Shown piece by piece: positions 17,353-23,995 of a DNA stretch of 38,695 nucleotides. How positions within the stretch are numbered: position 1 is the stretch's first letter; each line of letters begins with the position of its first letter. The translations under genes and the position numbers were made by a program. The DNA is from an uncultured Veillonella sp. (GTDB taxonomy: Bacteria > Bacillota > Negativicutes > Veillonellales > Veillonellaceae). The notes under the pieces were generated by a model. That model saw only the letters and a program-made list of their open reading frames with translations, did not search any database and was not told the DNA's origin. The stretch spans positions 1-38,695 of the forward strand of contig NZ_UQYC01000007.1 of assembly GCF_900545205.1 (NCBI RefSeq), given 5' to 3'.

Positions 17353-17394
17353 GAAATTTACCATATATTCAGTGATTTTGAAAGCATTTTTCAC

Positions 17395-17422
17395 ATAATT
17401 AAATTTATATAAATTTAATTAT
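17395..17422. promoter_or_regulatory. 28-bp perfect AT palindrome upstream of the lpxC promoter
   Basis: All 14 base pairs around the centre between 17408 and 17409 are complementary, and every base is A or T. The first mismatch is at 17394/17423. The centre lies about 90 nt upstream of the predicted lpxC start, just past the terminator of the preceding operon. It could be a repressor or activator operator, an UP-like curved element, or a cruciform site. No known operator consensus was recognised. The palindrome is seen directly; its role is inferred. Confidence 0.6.
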
Positions 17423-17450
17423 AAATACTGTATTATACACCATAAAAATA

Positions 17451-17524
17451 AAAGAGACTTTACGATGCTTAATTTATGAGGCATTTAAATCAATACTACA
17501 TAAGCAGGCATGTAAAATCTCTTT
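17451..17524 (-). terminator. Terminator of the bamA-lpxD-acyltransferase operon
   Basis: Thirteen-base arms at 17451-17463 and 17512-17524 pair fully as minus-strand RNA, with one G-U pair. They enclose a 48-nt region that can form an inner stem (TGCTTA with TAAGCA). A T-rich tract (TATTTTTA) follows on the minus strand. It begins 12 nt after the acyltransferase stop. The long branched loop is unusual for an intrinsic terminator. Confidence 0.75.
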
Positions 17525-17535
17525 ATATTTATTAA

Positions 17536-18438
17536 CTAGTGAAATACATCTGGAGGCGTTTCAATTTGTTCGCCATAAAAACGACGTGTCCACTTCCAAC
17601 GATTGTGAAGCCAGAACCAATCTTCAGGATATCTCCGAATATAATCTTCAATAAACTCATTCAAAAGAGTTGTGGTAACCGCTATATCACGCTTTTTATC
17701 ATCTGTACGCTCCACATAAATTGGTGGATGTACCTCAATCTCATATTTTTCAGAAAACGGACTATAATGTATAGTCACAAAAATGATGGGTACATCTTGC
17801 ATACGAGCTAATACAGCCGGACCTGCAGCCGTCAAAGTTTCATAACCAAAGAAGGGAACAAGCACACCATCATCGCCAGGATCCTGATCCATAATAAGGC
17901 CTAAAAAAGCACCTTTTTTAAGTTCATTGATCATTTCTCGCACACCTGTTTTATAGGTTACATGTTGGTGCATAATACGACGATATTCATTGATAAACTT
18001 GTCCGCATCACCATTCTGTTTCATTGCCACAGAAATCAACGGATACCCTTCCGAAGCAAGAACACCACCAAGGAGTTCCCAGTTACCACTGTGAACAGCG
18101 GCTAAGATTGCACCTCGACCATTTTCCAAGGCATCATCTAGGTATTCTCGATTAATAAACTCTACCATATCTTTGTATGCGCCATCCTTAATCTCTGGAT
18201 AGCGTAGTACATCAATAATCATGCGACCAAAGCGTGTAGTACTAGCTTTCGCAATACGTCGAGCTTCTTTTGGATCATCTGTAATATTACAGAATAGAAT
18301 TTGGCCTATTGCTAGGCGTTTGCGTTTAGGCGGTACCGCTAACCACGCAATTTCACCAAGCAATGTACCAATAGCATATTGCAAACCTTTAGGTAATAAG
18401 CAAATAAAGGCACTAAAGATTTTCATAAACCTATACAT
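17536..18438 (-). CDS. LpxL/HtrB-type lipid A acyltransferase (first copy)
   Basis: This 300-residue member of the lysophospholipid/lipid A acyltransferase family has an N-terminal hydrophobic segment (about 5-35). The catalytic motif is HSGNWE (H116, E121). Further blocks are ISVAMKQNGD, GLIMDQDPGDDGVLVPFFG and EDWFWLHNRWKW, parallel to those of the paralogue at 4618-5550. It probably transfers a secondary acyl chain to Kdo-lipid A from acyl-ACP. The ATG at 18438 has GGAG about 12 nt upstream, slightly far; an in-frame ATG at 18426 is an alternative. It follows lpxD by 6 nt and ends the bamA operon, coupling lipid A acylation to OM protein assembly. Confidence 0.9.
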   Translation of the reverse strand: MYRFMKIFSAFICLLPKGLQYAIGTLLGEIAWLAVPPKRKRLAIGQILFCNITDDPKEARRIAKASTTRFGRMIIDVLRYPEIKDGAYKDMVEFINREYLDDALENGRGAILAAVHSGNWELLGGVLASEGYPLISVAMKQNGDADKFINEYRRIMHQHVTYKTGVREMINELKKGAFLGLIMDQDPGDDGVLVPFFGYETLTAAGPAVLARMQDVPIIFVTIHYSPFSEKYEIEVHPPIYVERTDDKKRDIAVTTTLLNEFIEDYIRRYPEDWFWLHNRWKWTRRFYGEQIETPPDVFH

Positions 18439-18444
18439 GGATTA

Positions 18445-19476
18445 TTAGCTCTCCTTAAGCTGTGCTTTCAAAGCGTCAATTTCTTTTTGTAATTGTTTTA
18501 CAGTTTTCACCATATCTGGCAAACGATTTTCATAAGCAGCCAATTTTAACCATTCTTTATGAGGTCTCATTGGATAGCCCGCCATAATAGAGTTGGATGG
18601 TACATTACCTGTAATACCAGTTTTACCAGCAAACTGTACATTATCACCAATCGTAATATGACCAGTACAACCAGTTTGTCCAGCAAAAATAACATGATTA
18701 CCACATTTAGTACTTCCTGCAATACCAACTTGAGCGATTAAGAAGCAATCTTCACCAATTTCAACATTGTGACCAAGATGAACAAGATTGTCAATCTTAG
18801 TACCACGACGTACTAAAGTAGATCCCATTGTAGCATTGTCGATAGTTGTACAAGACCCAACTTCAACATCATCTTCGAGAATAACATTACCAACTTGTGG
18901 AATATGTGTATGTACACCATTTTCTGTAGCAAAGCCAAAGCCTTCGCCACCAATTACGGCCTTAGCACGTAATACAACGCGTTTGCCTAAAATACAATTT
19001 TCATGAACAATAGCGCCAGCGTAAATATCAGAACCTTCGCCAATACGCACATTATGTCCAATATAAACATATGGACGTATTGTTACATCATCACCAATGA
19101 CTGCATTATCATTAATTACACAATAGGCACCAATAGCTACATTTTTGCCTATTGTTACATTGTTACCAATAATAGCTGTGCTATGCACCTCTCTAGGAAC
19201 AACAACAGGTGGATGGAAGAGTTCTAACACTTGTGCAAATGCTGCTTTTGCATTATCGACTACGATTTGTGCCATCGGTGCATCTTTCACTTCAGATTCA
19301 ACGATCACAGCACCCGCTTGGCATAACGCAATATGTTCAACATATTCACCTACTGCAAAAGTTATGGATTGTTTTACTGCTTGTTCAAAGCTACGTGTTT
19401 CAGTAATAACAATAGAGCCATCACCTACAACACGACCGCCTACTAATGTTGCGAGTTCCTGTAAAGTTTTTTCCAA
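18445..19476 (-). CDS. lpxD: UDP-3-O-acylglucosamine N-acyltransferase LpxD
   Basis: This 343-residue trimeric enzyme adds the second hydroxyacyl chain. An N-terminal uridine-binding domain (about 1-95) precedes a left-handed beta-helix of hexapeptide repeats (about 98-310) and a short C-terminal helix. The catalytic His lies in the LGHNVEIG block (H236), and GSTKCGNHVIFAGQTGCTGH follows. The start is TTG at 19476 with GGGGAGGAG 6 nt upstream; no closer ATG fits. It lies 31 nt after the Skp-like lipoprotein gene, the same skp-lpxD neighbourhood as in many Gram-negatives. Confidence 0.96.
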   Translation of the reverse strand: MEKTLQELATLVGGRVVGDGSIVITETRSFEQAVKQSITFAVGEYVEHIALCQAGAVIVESEVKDAPMAQIVVDNAKAAFAQVLELFHPPVVVPREVHSTAIIGNNVTIGKNVAIGAYCVINDNAVIGDDVTIRPYVYIGHNVRIGEGSDIYAGAIVHENCILGKRVVLRAKAVIGGEGFGFATENGVHTHIPQVGNVILEDDVEVGSCTTIDNATMGSTLVRRGTKIDNLVHLGHNVEIGEDCFLIAQVGIAGSTKCGNHVIFAGQTGCTGHITIGDNVQFAGKTGITGNVPSNSIMAGYPMRPHKEWLKLAAYENRLPDMVKTVKQLQKEIDALKAQLKES

Positions 19477-19507
19477 GGTAAACTCCTCCCCCTGTGATAA
19501 TTCTTAA

Positions 19508-20038
19508 TTATTGTGCACTTTCTTCAGTATTAACTGCTGTAGCTTGACCAGATTGTTGAGCATTTTGTTGCGCATCTTGTTGTTCTTGCGCTTTAGCTGC
19601 ATTTTCAGCTTCTTTAATTTGGTCATCAGAAGCTTTACCCATCTTCGCGATCAAGTCGTCAGTTACATCAGAACCGCCGCCTACAACAGCACCTTTTTCA
19701 ATAACTACATCAAGTTTTTTCTCTTTTACGAGTTCACCAACTTTTTGTTCTTGATATTGACGATATTCTTGAGCTTTTGCATTTGCAAAGGCATTTAATT
19801 CTTGATTAGCTTGGTTAAATACATTTTGTTTAGATGCTTCATCAGCAGCAGCAATTTTAGCATCTAGCTCAGCTTTTTTAGCGTTAATTTCTTTAGTAAT
19901 TTCAATACCTTTTTCAGTACTATTTGCTACTTTCACGCTATCAACGTAACCAACATTATTAGAACCACAACCACCTAAAATAGCCATGGAAGCTACTAAA
20001 GATGCACCTAATACTAAAGATTTAATACGTTTATTCAT
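19508..20038 (-). CDS. Skp/OmpH-like lipoprotein
   Basis: This 176-residue protein has a lipoprotein signal peptide with a clear lipobox (AILGGC, acylated Cys 24). It then has a short strand (VGYVDSVKVANST), a long charged helical segment (about 45-110) and a returning strand with DVVIEKGAVVGGGSDVTDDL. That is the Skp/OmpH layout: a small beta core with helical arms that chaperone OM proteins. The C-terminus is low-complexity and Gln/Ala-rich. Gly follows the Cys, so there is no obvious inner-membrane retention Asp, but Lol rules may differ here. It is the last of three tandem Skp-like genes. The ATG at 20038 follows AAGGAG. Confidence 0.85.
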   Translation of the reverse strand: MNKRIKSLVLGASLVASMAILGGCGSNNVGYVDSVKVANSTEKGIEITKEINAKKAELDAKIAAADEASKQNVFNQANQELNAFANAKAQEYRQYQEQKVGELVKEKKLDVVIEKGAVVGGGSDVTDDLIAKMGKASDDQIKEAENAAKAQEQQDAQQNAQQSGQATAVNTEESAQ

Positions 20039-20049
20039 AATATAACTCC

Positions 20050-21021
20050 TTATTGAACTCGATAGGACGCCTTCACTGCATCAGTAATATCAAGCCCCTT
20101 AATATTACCACCATCGTCGATGATGACTAAATCCAAATGTTGTTCCTCTGCAATAATTGCTACGCGCATACGAACATCTTCTAAAATGGCTTCATGAAGT
20201 GCACTCACTTCAGCTTCCTTATCTGAAAGCTTTTTAGCCCAAGAATCATTCCAATCCTGTGCTACAGGTAAGTTATTATTAGCAATGATCGATTGAGCTT
20301 GTTGTTGAACCATAGTATCACGTTTAGCCGCCAATTCCTTTTGCAAGGATGCAGCATATTGGTTAAGTTCTTCTTGACCCTTTTGTTGCATAGGCGCAAG
20401 TTCTGCCTGTACTTTAGCCTTAATAGAGTCTACATCAAGATTCGATGGTTTTCTCTTAGCTAATAATTCCTTTAGTCGCTCCTCTTTCTTAGCCTTTTCT
20501 GCCATAGCTGCTTGCTTTTGTGCATCATCAATATATACACGAGCATCATAAGCATATAAATCTAATTGGAGATTGACGATTTCAAGATCATATTCATTGG
20601 AACTAACCTTTAATTCCGCCAAATATTTTTGAGTAAGTTCGTTTCGTTTTGCATTCAATTGCTGATTCAATTCATTTTCTTTTGTTGCAATACGAGTTTG
20701 CAATTCCACCGTAAGAGCATCTGACAAGGTTGAATCTAACGCAAGAGATTTCAACTGTTCCTCTTGTGTCTCTGACTTGGCATTTAGAGCTTGTTGTTCT
20801 AATTCATATTGACGTTGCAAAAGATCCAATTCATTTTTAGCTTGTTTATAATCCTCATAGGAAGGATTAAATTCTAATACATCATCAATACGTACAACAC
20901 CTATTGATACCCCATCAGGACTCTGCTGACGATTTGTCACAAAACCATAGGCCCAAACCATAGCACATAATGCAACAACGAGAAATATGGCAAATCCAAT
21001 ATATCGTTTTTTCCCGTTCAT
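20050..21021 (-). CDS. Long Skp/OmpH-like protein with N-terminal membrane anchor
   Basis: This 323-residue protein has one N-terminal hydrophobic helix (about 8-27), then SIGVVRIDDVLEFNPSYEDY, the usual first strand of OmpH proteins. A very long charged coiled-coil region (about 60-280) follows, ending in a strand (EEQHLDLVIIDDGGNIKGLDITDAV) that matches the C-terminal ITD motif of the neighbouring Skp-like proteins. It is about twice the length of classical Skp. The long coil may be two fused helical arms. No signal-peptidase site is obvious, so it is probably tethered to the inner membrane. The ATG at 21021 follows AGGGAG. Chaperone function is inferred from family and context. Confidence 0.8.
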   Translation of the reverse strand: MNGKKRYIGFAIFLVVALCAMVWAYGFVTNRQQSPDGVSIGVVRIDDVLEFNPSYEDYKQAKNELDLLQRQYELEQQALNAKSETQEEQLKSLALDSTLSDALTVELQTRIATKENELNQQLNAKRNELTQKYLAELKVSSNEYDLEIVNLQLDLYAYDARVYIDDAQKQAAMAEKAKKEERLKELLAKRKPSNLDVDSIKAKVQAELAPMQQKGQEELNQYAASLQKELAAKRDTMVQQQAQSIIANNNLPVAQDWNDSWAKKLSDKEAEVSALHEAILEDVRMRVAIIAEEQHLDLVIIDDGGNIKGLDITDAVKASYRVQ

Positions 21022-21050
21022 TGTCGTTCTCCCTTACATAGAACTACAGT

Positions 21051-21539
21051 TTATTTTTTGGCATCAGAAGCTAGTTTTTTCAATACTTGATCTGTAATGT
21101 CTACGCCACCGTATAATACAGTGTCTTTAGTCATAACAACGCTAAGACCTTTAGCATCGCCAACTGCTTTTGCAGCCTCCATAGCTTTATCTTGAACAGA
21201 TTTGGCAATCTCTTGATCTTTCTTTGCTAAGTTTTGACGAGCTTCTTCAGCAAGTTTTTGTTTAGTAGCATCATCTTGAGCTGCATCAATTTTAGCTTGT
21301 GTTTCTTGTTGTAATTGGCTTTGATAGCTCATATATTCTTGAGCTGCAGAGATATAAATTGGATTATCTTGAGACATCATACGAGATGTATCGATAACAC
21401 CAATTGTACTATTACCGCTATTACCGCTTGGCGTAGCCATTTGTGTATACGCTAATGCGCCAATACCAATAATAAAAATAGCAGCAATGACGATGGAAAA
21501 GATTTTCACATTCGCCTTGTTGTTCATCATTCGCATCAT
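21051..21539 (-). CDS. Skp/OmpH-family periplasmic chaperone-like protein
   Basis: This 162-residue protein has an N-terminal hydrophobic segment (about 12-31) that could be an anchor or an uncut signal. A Gly/Ser-rich linker and the OmpH start (IGVIDTSRMMSQDNP) follow, then a helical charged arm (about 60-125) and the C-terminal strand LSVVMTKDTVLYGGVDITDQ. Size and layout match Skp, which holds unfolded OM proteins for BamA. It is the first gene after bamA, separated by a hairpin that may lower expression. The ATG at 21539 follows GAGGG at 9 nt; further in-frame ATGs lie 3-4 codons downstream, so the exact start is uncertain. Confidence 0.85.
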   Translation of the reverse strand: MMRMMNNKANVKIFSIVIAAIFIIGIGALAYTQMATPSGNSGNSTIGVIDTSRMMSQDNPIYISAAQEYMSYQSQLQQETQAKIDAAQDDATKQKLAEEARQNLAKKDQEIAKSVQDKAMEAAKAVGDAKGLSVVMTKDTVLYGGVDITDQVLKKLASDAKK

Positions 21540-21604
21540 AATAGAGTGCCCTCATTTCTTTAAATTACTGCATCAAAGGATGCCATATAGAGATATTGGT
21601 GAAA

Positions 21605-21623
21605 GCCTCTTTAGAAAAGAGGC
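21605..21623 (-). terminator. Possible attenuator hairpin between bamA and the skp-like genes
   Basis: An 8-bp stem (GCCTCTTT at 21605-21612 pairing with 21616-21623) has a 3-nt loop and lies 23 nt after the bamA stop. On the minus strand only TTT follows the stem, so it would be a weak terminator or a 3' stabilising hairpin. No promoter was recognised before the next gene, so partial read-through is expected. Confidence 0.5.
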
Positions 21624-21646
21624 CTCCACCATATACATTTACTATA

Positions 21647-23818
21647 TTAGAATTGTGTGCCGAAGCTGAAGTGGAATTTATTTTTGTGTTTACCCACGCC
21701 ATAATCAAGTTTAACTGGGCCAATTGGTGTAGTAATACGAACACCAGCACCAACGCCATAGTTAAATGTTTTCTTGCTGTTATACCAAGAAACATTTGGT
21801 GCATCCCATGCATCACCGATATCAGTGAACAATACACCACTAACCTTTTTAACGATTGGGAAGCGGAATTCCAATGTAGCATTGTACATGTACTTGCCAC
21901 GGAATTGATCATCTTCGTAACCACGTAAGGAGTCTGCACCACCCAATGTGAACAATTGGCTATAAGGAGCATCACCTTGGATAAAACCACCACGTGCGCG
22001 GAATGCCAATACATTCTTAGCACCTAGTTTTTTATACATACGTGTTTCAGCTGTGAATTTATAGAAGTCGAAGTCACCGCCTAAACCATGACCAGCCCAT
22101 TGCGCTGTATAAGAAATACGACGACCACGTGTAGGTTCATAAATATTATCACGGGAATCGTATACCTTTTGCCATGTAATGGAGTTGATACGGCCAAAGT
22201 TTTTATCTACATATTTATCATTTGCAAAGTTGTAGGAACCATTATTCCAATTTTTACCTTTGCCCGCATTTTTATCGTAACGGAAGCCGGAGCTGTCATC
22301 CTCATCCCATTTATAGGAATCTTTACGGGATTCAAGAGTCAAGTAGTCACGAGTATATTCCCCTGTTTGACGACCGAAGGAAATATTGAAACCACGAGAT
22401 TTCTTGTTATATTCAGCTACTTCATTACCATCTTCGTTGTAATCAGTGTATTCATCTTCACGGTTGAAGAAGGAGAAGCCAAGAGATGTACCTTTGCTAT
22501 CAATCCAAGGTTTCAAGTAAGAGATTTGGTAGTTTTTATATTTTTTCTTACCACCGATTTCCCAGTGAACTTTGAATTTATCACCAGTACCGCGGAAGTT
22601 ATCTTCACCAAATTCAATGATACCCATCAAACCATCAGACTTGGAGTAACCAGCACCTAATGTAATAGTACCTGTTTTATGTTCCAAAACATCGATTTCA
22701 ATGATTACATTGTTAGGATCTTGATCGCCAGGCAACATGCGAACATTTACATCATCAAAGAAGCCTAGGTTGTATACGCGTTCTACAGAACGGCGTACCA
22801 AGAATTTATTGAAAGGTTTACCTTTCTTTTGAACGAATTCGCGAGTAATAACTTTATCGCGAGTTTTCTTGTTACCAGCAGGAATGATATCTTCAACAAT
22901 ACCTTCTACGATATGAACATGAAGCACGCCTTGGTCATCTACGCGAATACCATCAACATGTGCCAACATATAGCCATCGCGAGCGTATGCTGCGTTGATA
23001 CCTTGAACCTTTTGGCCTACGTATACAGAGTTAAGAACTTGACCTGGTTGAAGGTCCATGAATTTAGTCAATACTTCAGAAGTATAAACTGTATTACCTT
23101 CGAAAGCTACACCAGTAGTAATTGGATTTACTGTAACAGCAAAGTCCAATTTAACGCCTTCAGGTACTGTTGTAAATACAGGGTTTACTTCAGAGAAGTA
23201 ACCAGTATTACCAAGGTTAGTTACGTCTTTAAATACACCATCAACAGATACAGCATCGCCGATTTTTTCTGTCAAGATAGGCAATAATTGTGCTTGTTGT
23301 TCAGCTGTTACACCAGAAATAGATAAACCAGTAATCAATTTACCTACATATGGATTAATAGACTCAGCATTAGCAGATGTAACATATTGAGCTTCTACAG
23401 TTGTAACAGCTTGAGTTTGGCCATTTTCAGCAGCCTTATCGAGGTCAGTACCACCAGTAGTTTTAGACACCATTTTTACTTGTTTGTCATCTGTTTTCAA
23501 AGCAGCATTATTGACTGTAACAGTTCCGTCAGAACCTCTAACTACAGTACCATCGCTAGATACAGTTGTATCACCACGAGCTGCTAAGATAGCTGCATCA
23601 GTTTCATCTTGTGTTGTTGCAGGTGTAGCTGCATCAGCATTGTAAACAGCTTGTGTAGTAGTAGCATCATTAGTAGTTGCTGCACTAGTTGTTGTTGTGT
23701 TATTTAAATCTGGAGTATAGCCAGCTTGTACCTCTGCAGCAAATACACTGCCTGTCCCCATGACAGCAGTCAACACAGATGCTGCAAGCATACTTTTATA
23801 GGCTTTTGGTTTAAACAT
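21647..23818 (-). CDS. bamA: Outer membrane protein assembly factor BamA (three POTRA domains)
   Basis: This 723-residue Omp85 protein inserts beta-barrel proteins into the OM. A signal peptide (cut near FAA, residue 28) is followed by an unusual Thr/Ala/Asp-rich, probably disordered stretch (about 30-155). Three POTRA domains follow (about 160-232, 233-307, 308-380), then a 16-strand-type barrel (382-723). The barrel holds the LRGY lid-loop motif (GGADSLRGYEDD) and ends FSFGTQF with a terminal Phe. E. coli BamA has five POTRAs. The ATG at 23818 follows GGAGG. It is first in an operon with three Skp-like genes, lpxD and an acyltransferase. No BamB-E genes are present in the window. Confidence 0.95.
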   Translation of the reverse strand: MFKPKAYKSMLAASVLTAVMGTGSVFAAEVQAGYTPDLNNTTTTSAATTNDATTTQAVYNADAATPATTQDETDAAILAARGDTTVSSDGTVVRGSDGTVTVNNAALKTDDKQVKMVSKTTGGTDLDKAAENGQTQAVTTVEAQYVTSANAESINPYVGKLITGLSISGVTAEQQAQLLPILTEKIGDAVSVDGVFKDVTNLGNTGYFSEVNPVFTTVPEGVKLDFAVTVNPITTGVAFEGNTVYTSEVLTKFMDLQPGQVLNSVYVGQKVQGINAAYARDGYMLAHVDGIRVDDQGVLHVHIVEGIVEDIIPAGNKKTRDKVITREFVQKKGKPFNKFLVRRSVERVYNLGFFDDVNVRMLPGDQDPNNVIIEIDVLEHKTGTITLGAGYSKSDGLMGIIEFGEDNFRGTGDKFKVHWEIGGKKKYKNYQISYLKPWIDSKGTSLGFSFFNREDEYTDYNEDGNEVAEYNKKSRGFNISFGRQTGEYTRDYLTLESRKDSYKWDEDDSSGFRYDKNAGKGKNWNNGSYNFANDKYVDKNFGRINSITWQKVYDSRDNIYEPTRGRRISYTAQWAGHGLGGDFDFYKFTAETRMYKKLGAKNVLAFRARGGFIQGDAPYSQLFTLGGADSLRGYEDDQFRGKYMYNATLEFRFPIVKKVSGVLFTDIGDAWDAPNVSWYNSKKTFNYGVGAGVRITTPIGPVKLDYGVGKHKNKFHFSFGTQF

Positions 23819-23865
23819 AAATTCCTCCTAGAACTCATCCCCATAAAAAGTTTACATCTTGTTTT

Positions 23866-23897
23866 ATAAAGACTAATAAATCTTTATTATTATAGCA
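23866..23897 (-). promoter_or_regulatory. Extended -10 promoter of the bamA operon with 5' stem-loop
   Basis: TGCTATAAT (23897-23889) is a perfect extended -10 element; the -35 region is weak, as is usual for this class. The start of transcription would fall near 23882. The first nucleotides of the RNA could form a 7-bp hairpin (ATAAAGA at 23866-23872 with TCTTTAT at 23881-23887, read on the plus strand), possibly a 5' stabiliser. The leader is about 65 nt. Confidence 0.75.
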
Positions 23898-23950
23898 TAA
23901 AATACTGGGAATGAGTACTATATTAAACAAATTTTATGAAATTAATATGA

Positions 23951-23987
23951 CTAGAATGTGCATACCCATGGGATTTGCACACTCTAG
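23951..23987 (-). terminator. Probable terminator after tamB
   Basis: Twelve-base arms (23951-23962 and 23976-23987) pair fully in minus-strand RNA with one G-U pair. The loop contains the palindrome CCCATGGG. It begins 8 nt after the tamB stop. The following minus-strand sequence is T-rich but has no clean T-run, so efficiency is uncertain. Confidence 0.55.
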
Positions 23988-23995
23988 CCATAAAC

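Noticed and set aside
22088..22660. A 190-codon open frame on the plus strand
   Set aside because: It lies wholly antisense to the bamA barrel, has no ribosome binding site and encodes low-complexity Ile/Phe/Thr-rich sequence; it is a shadow of bamA.
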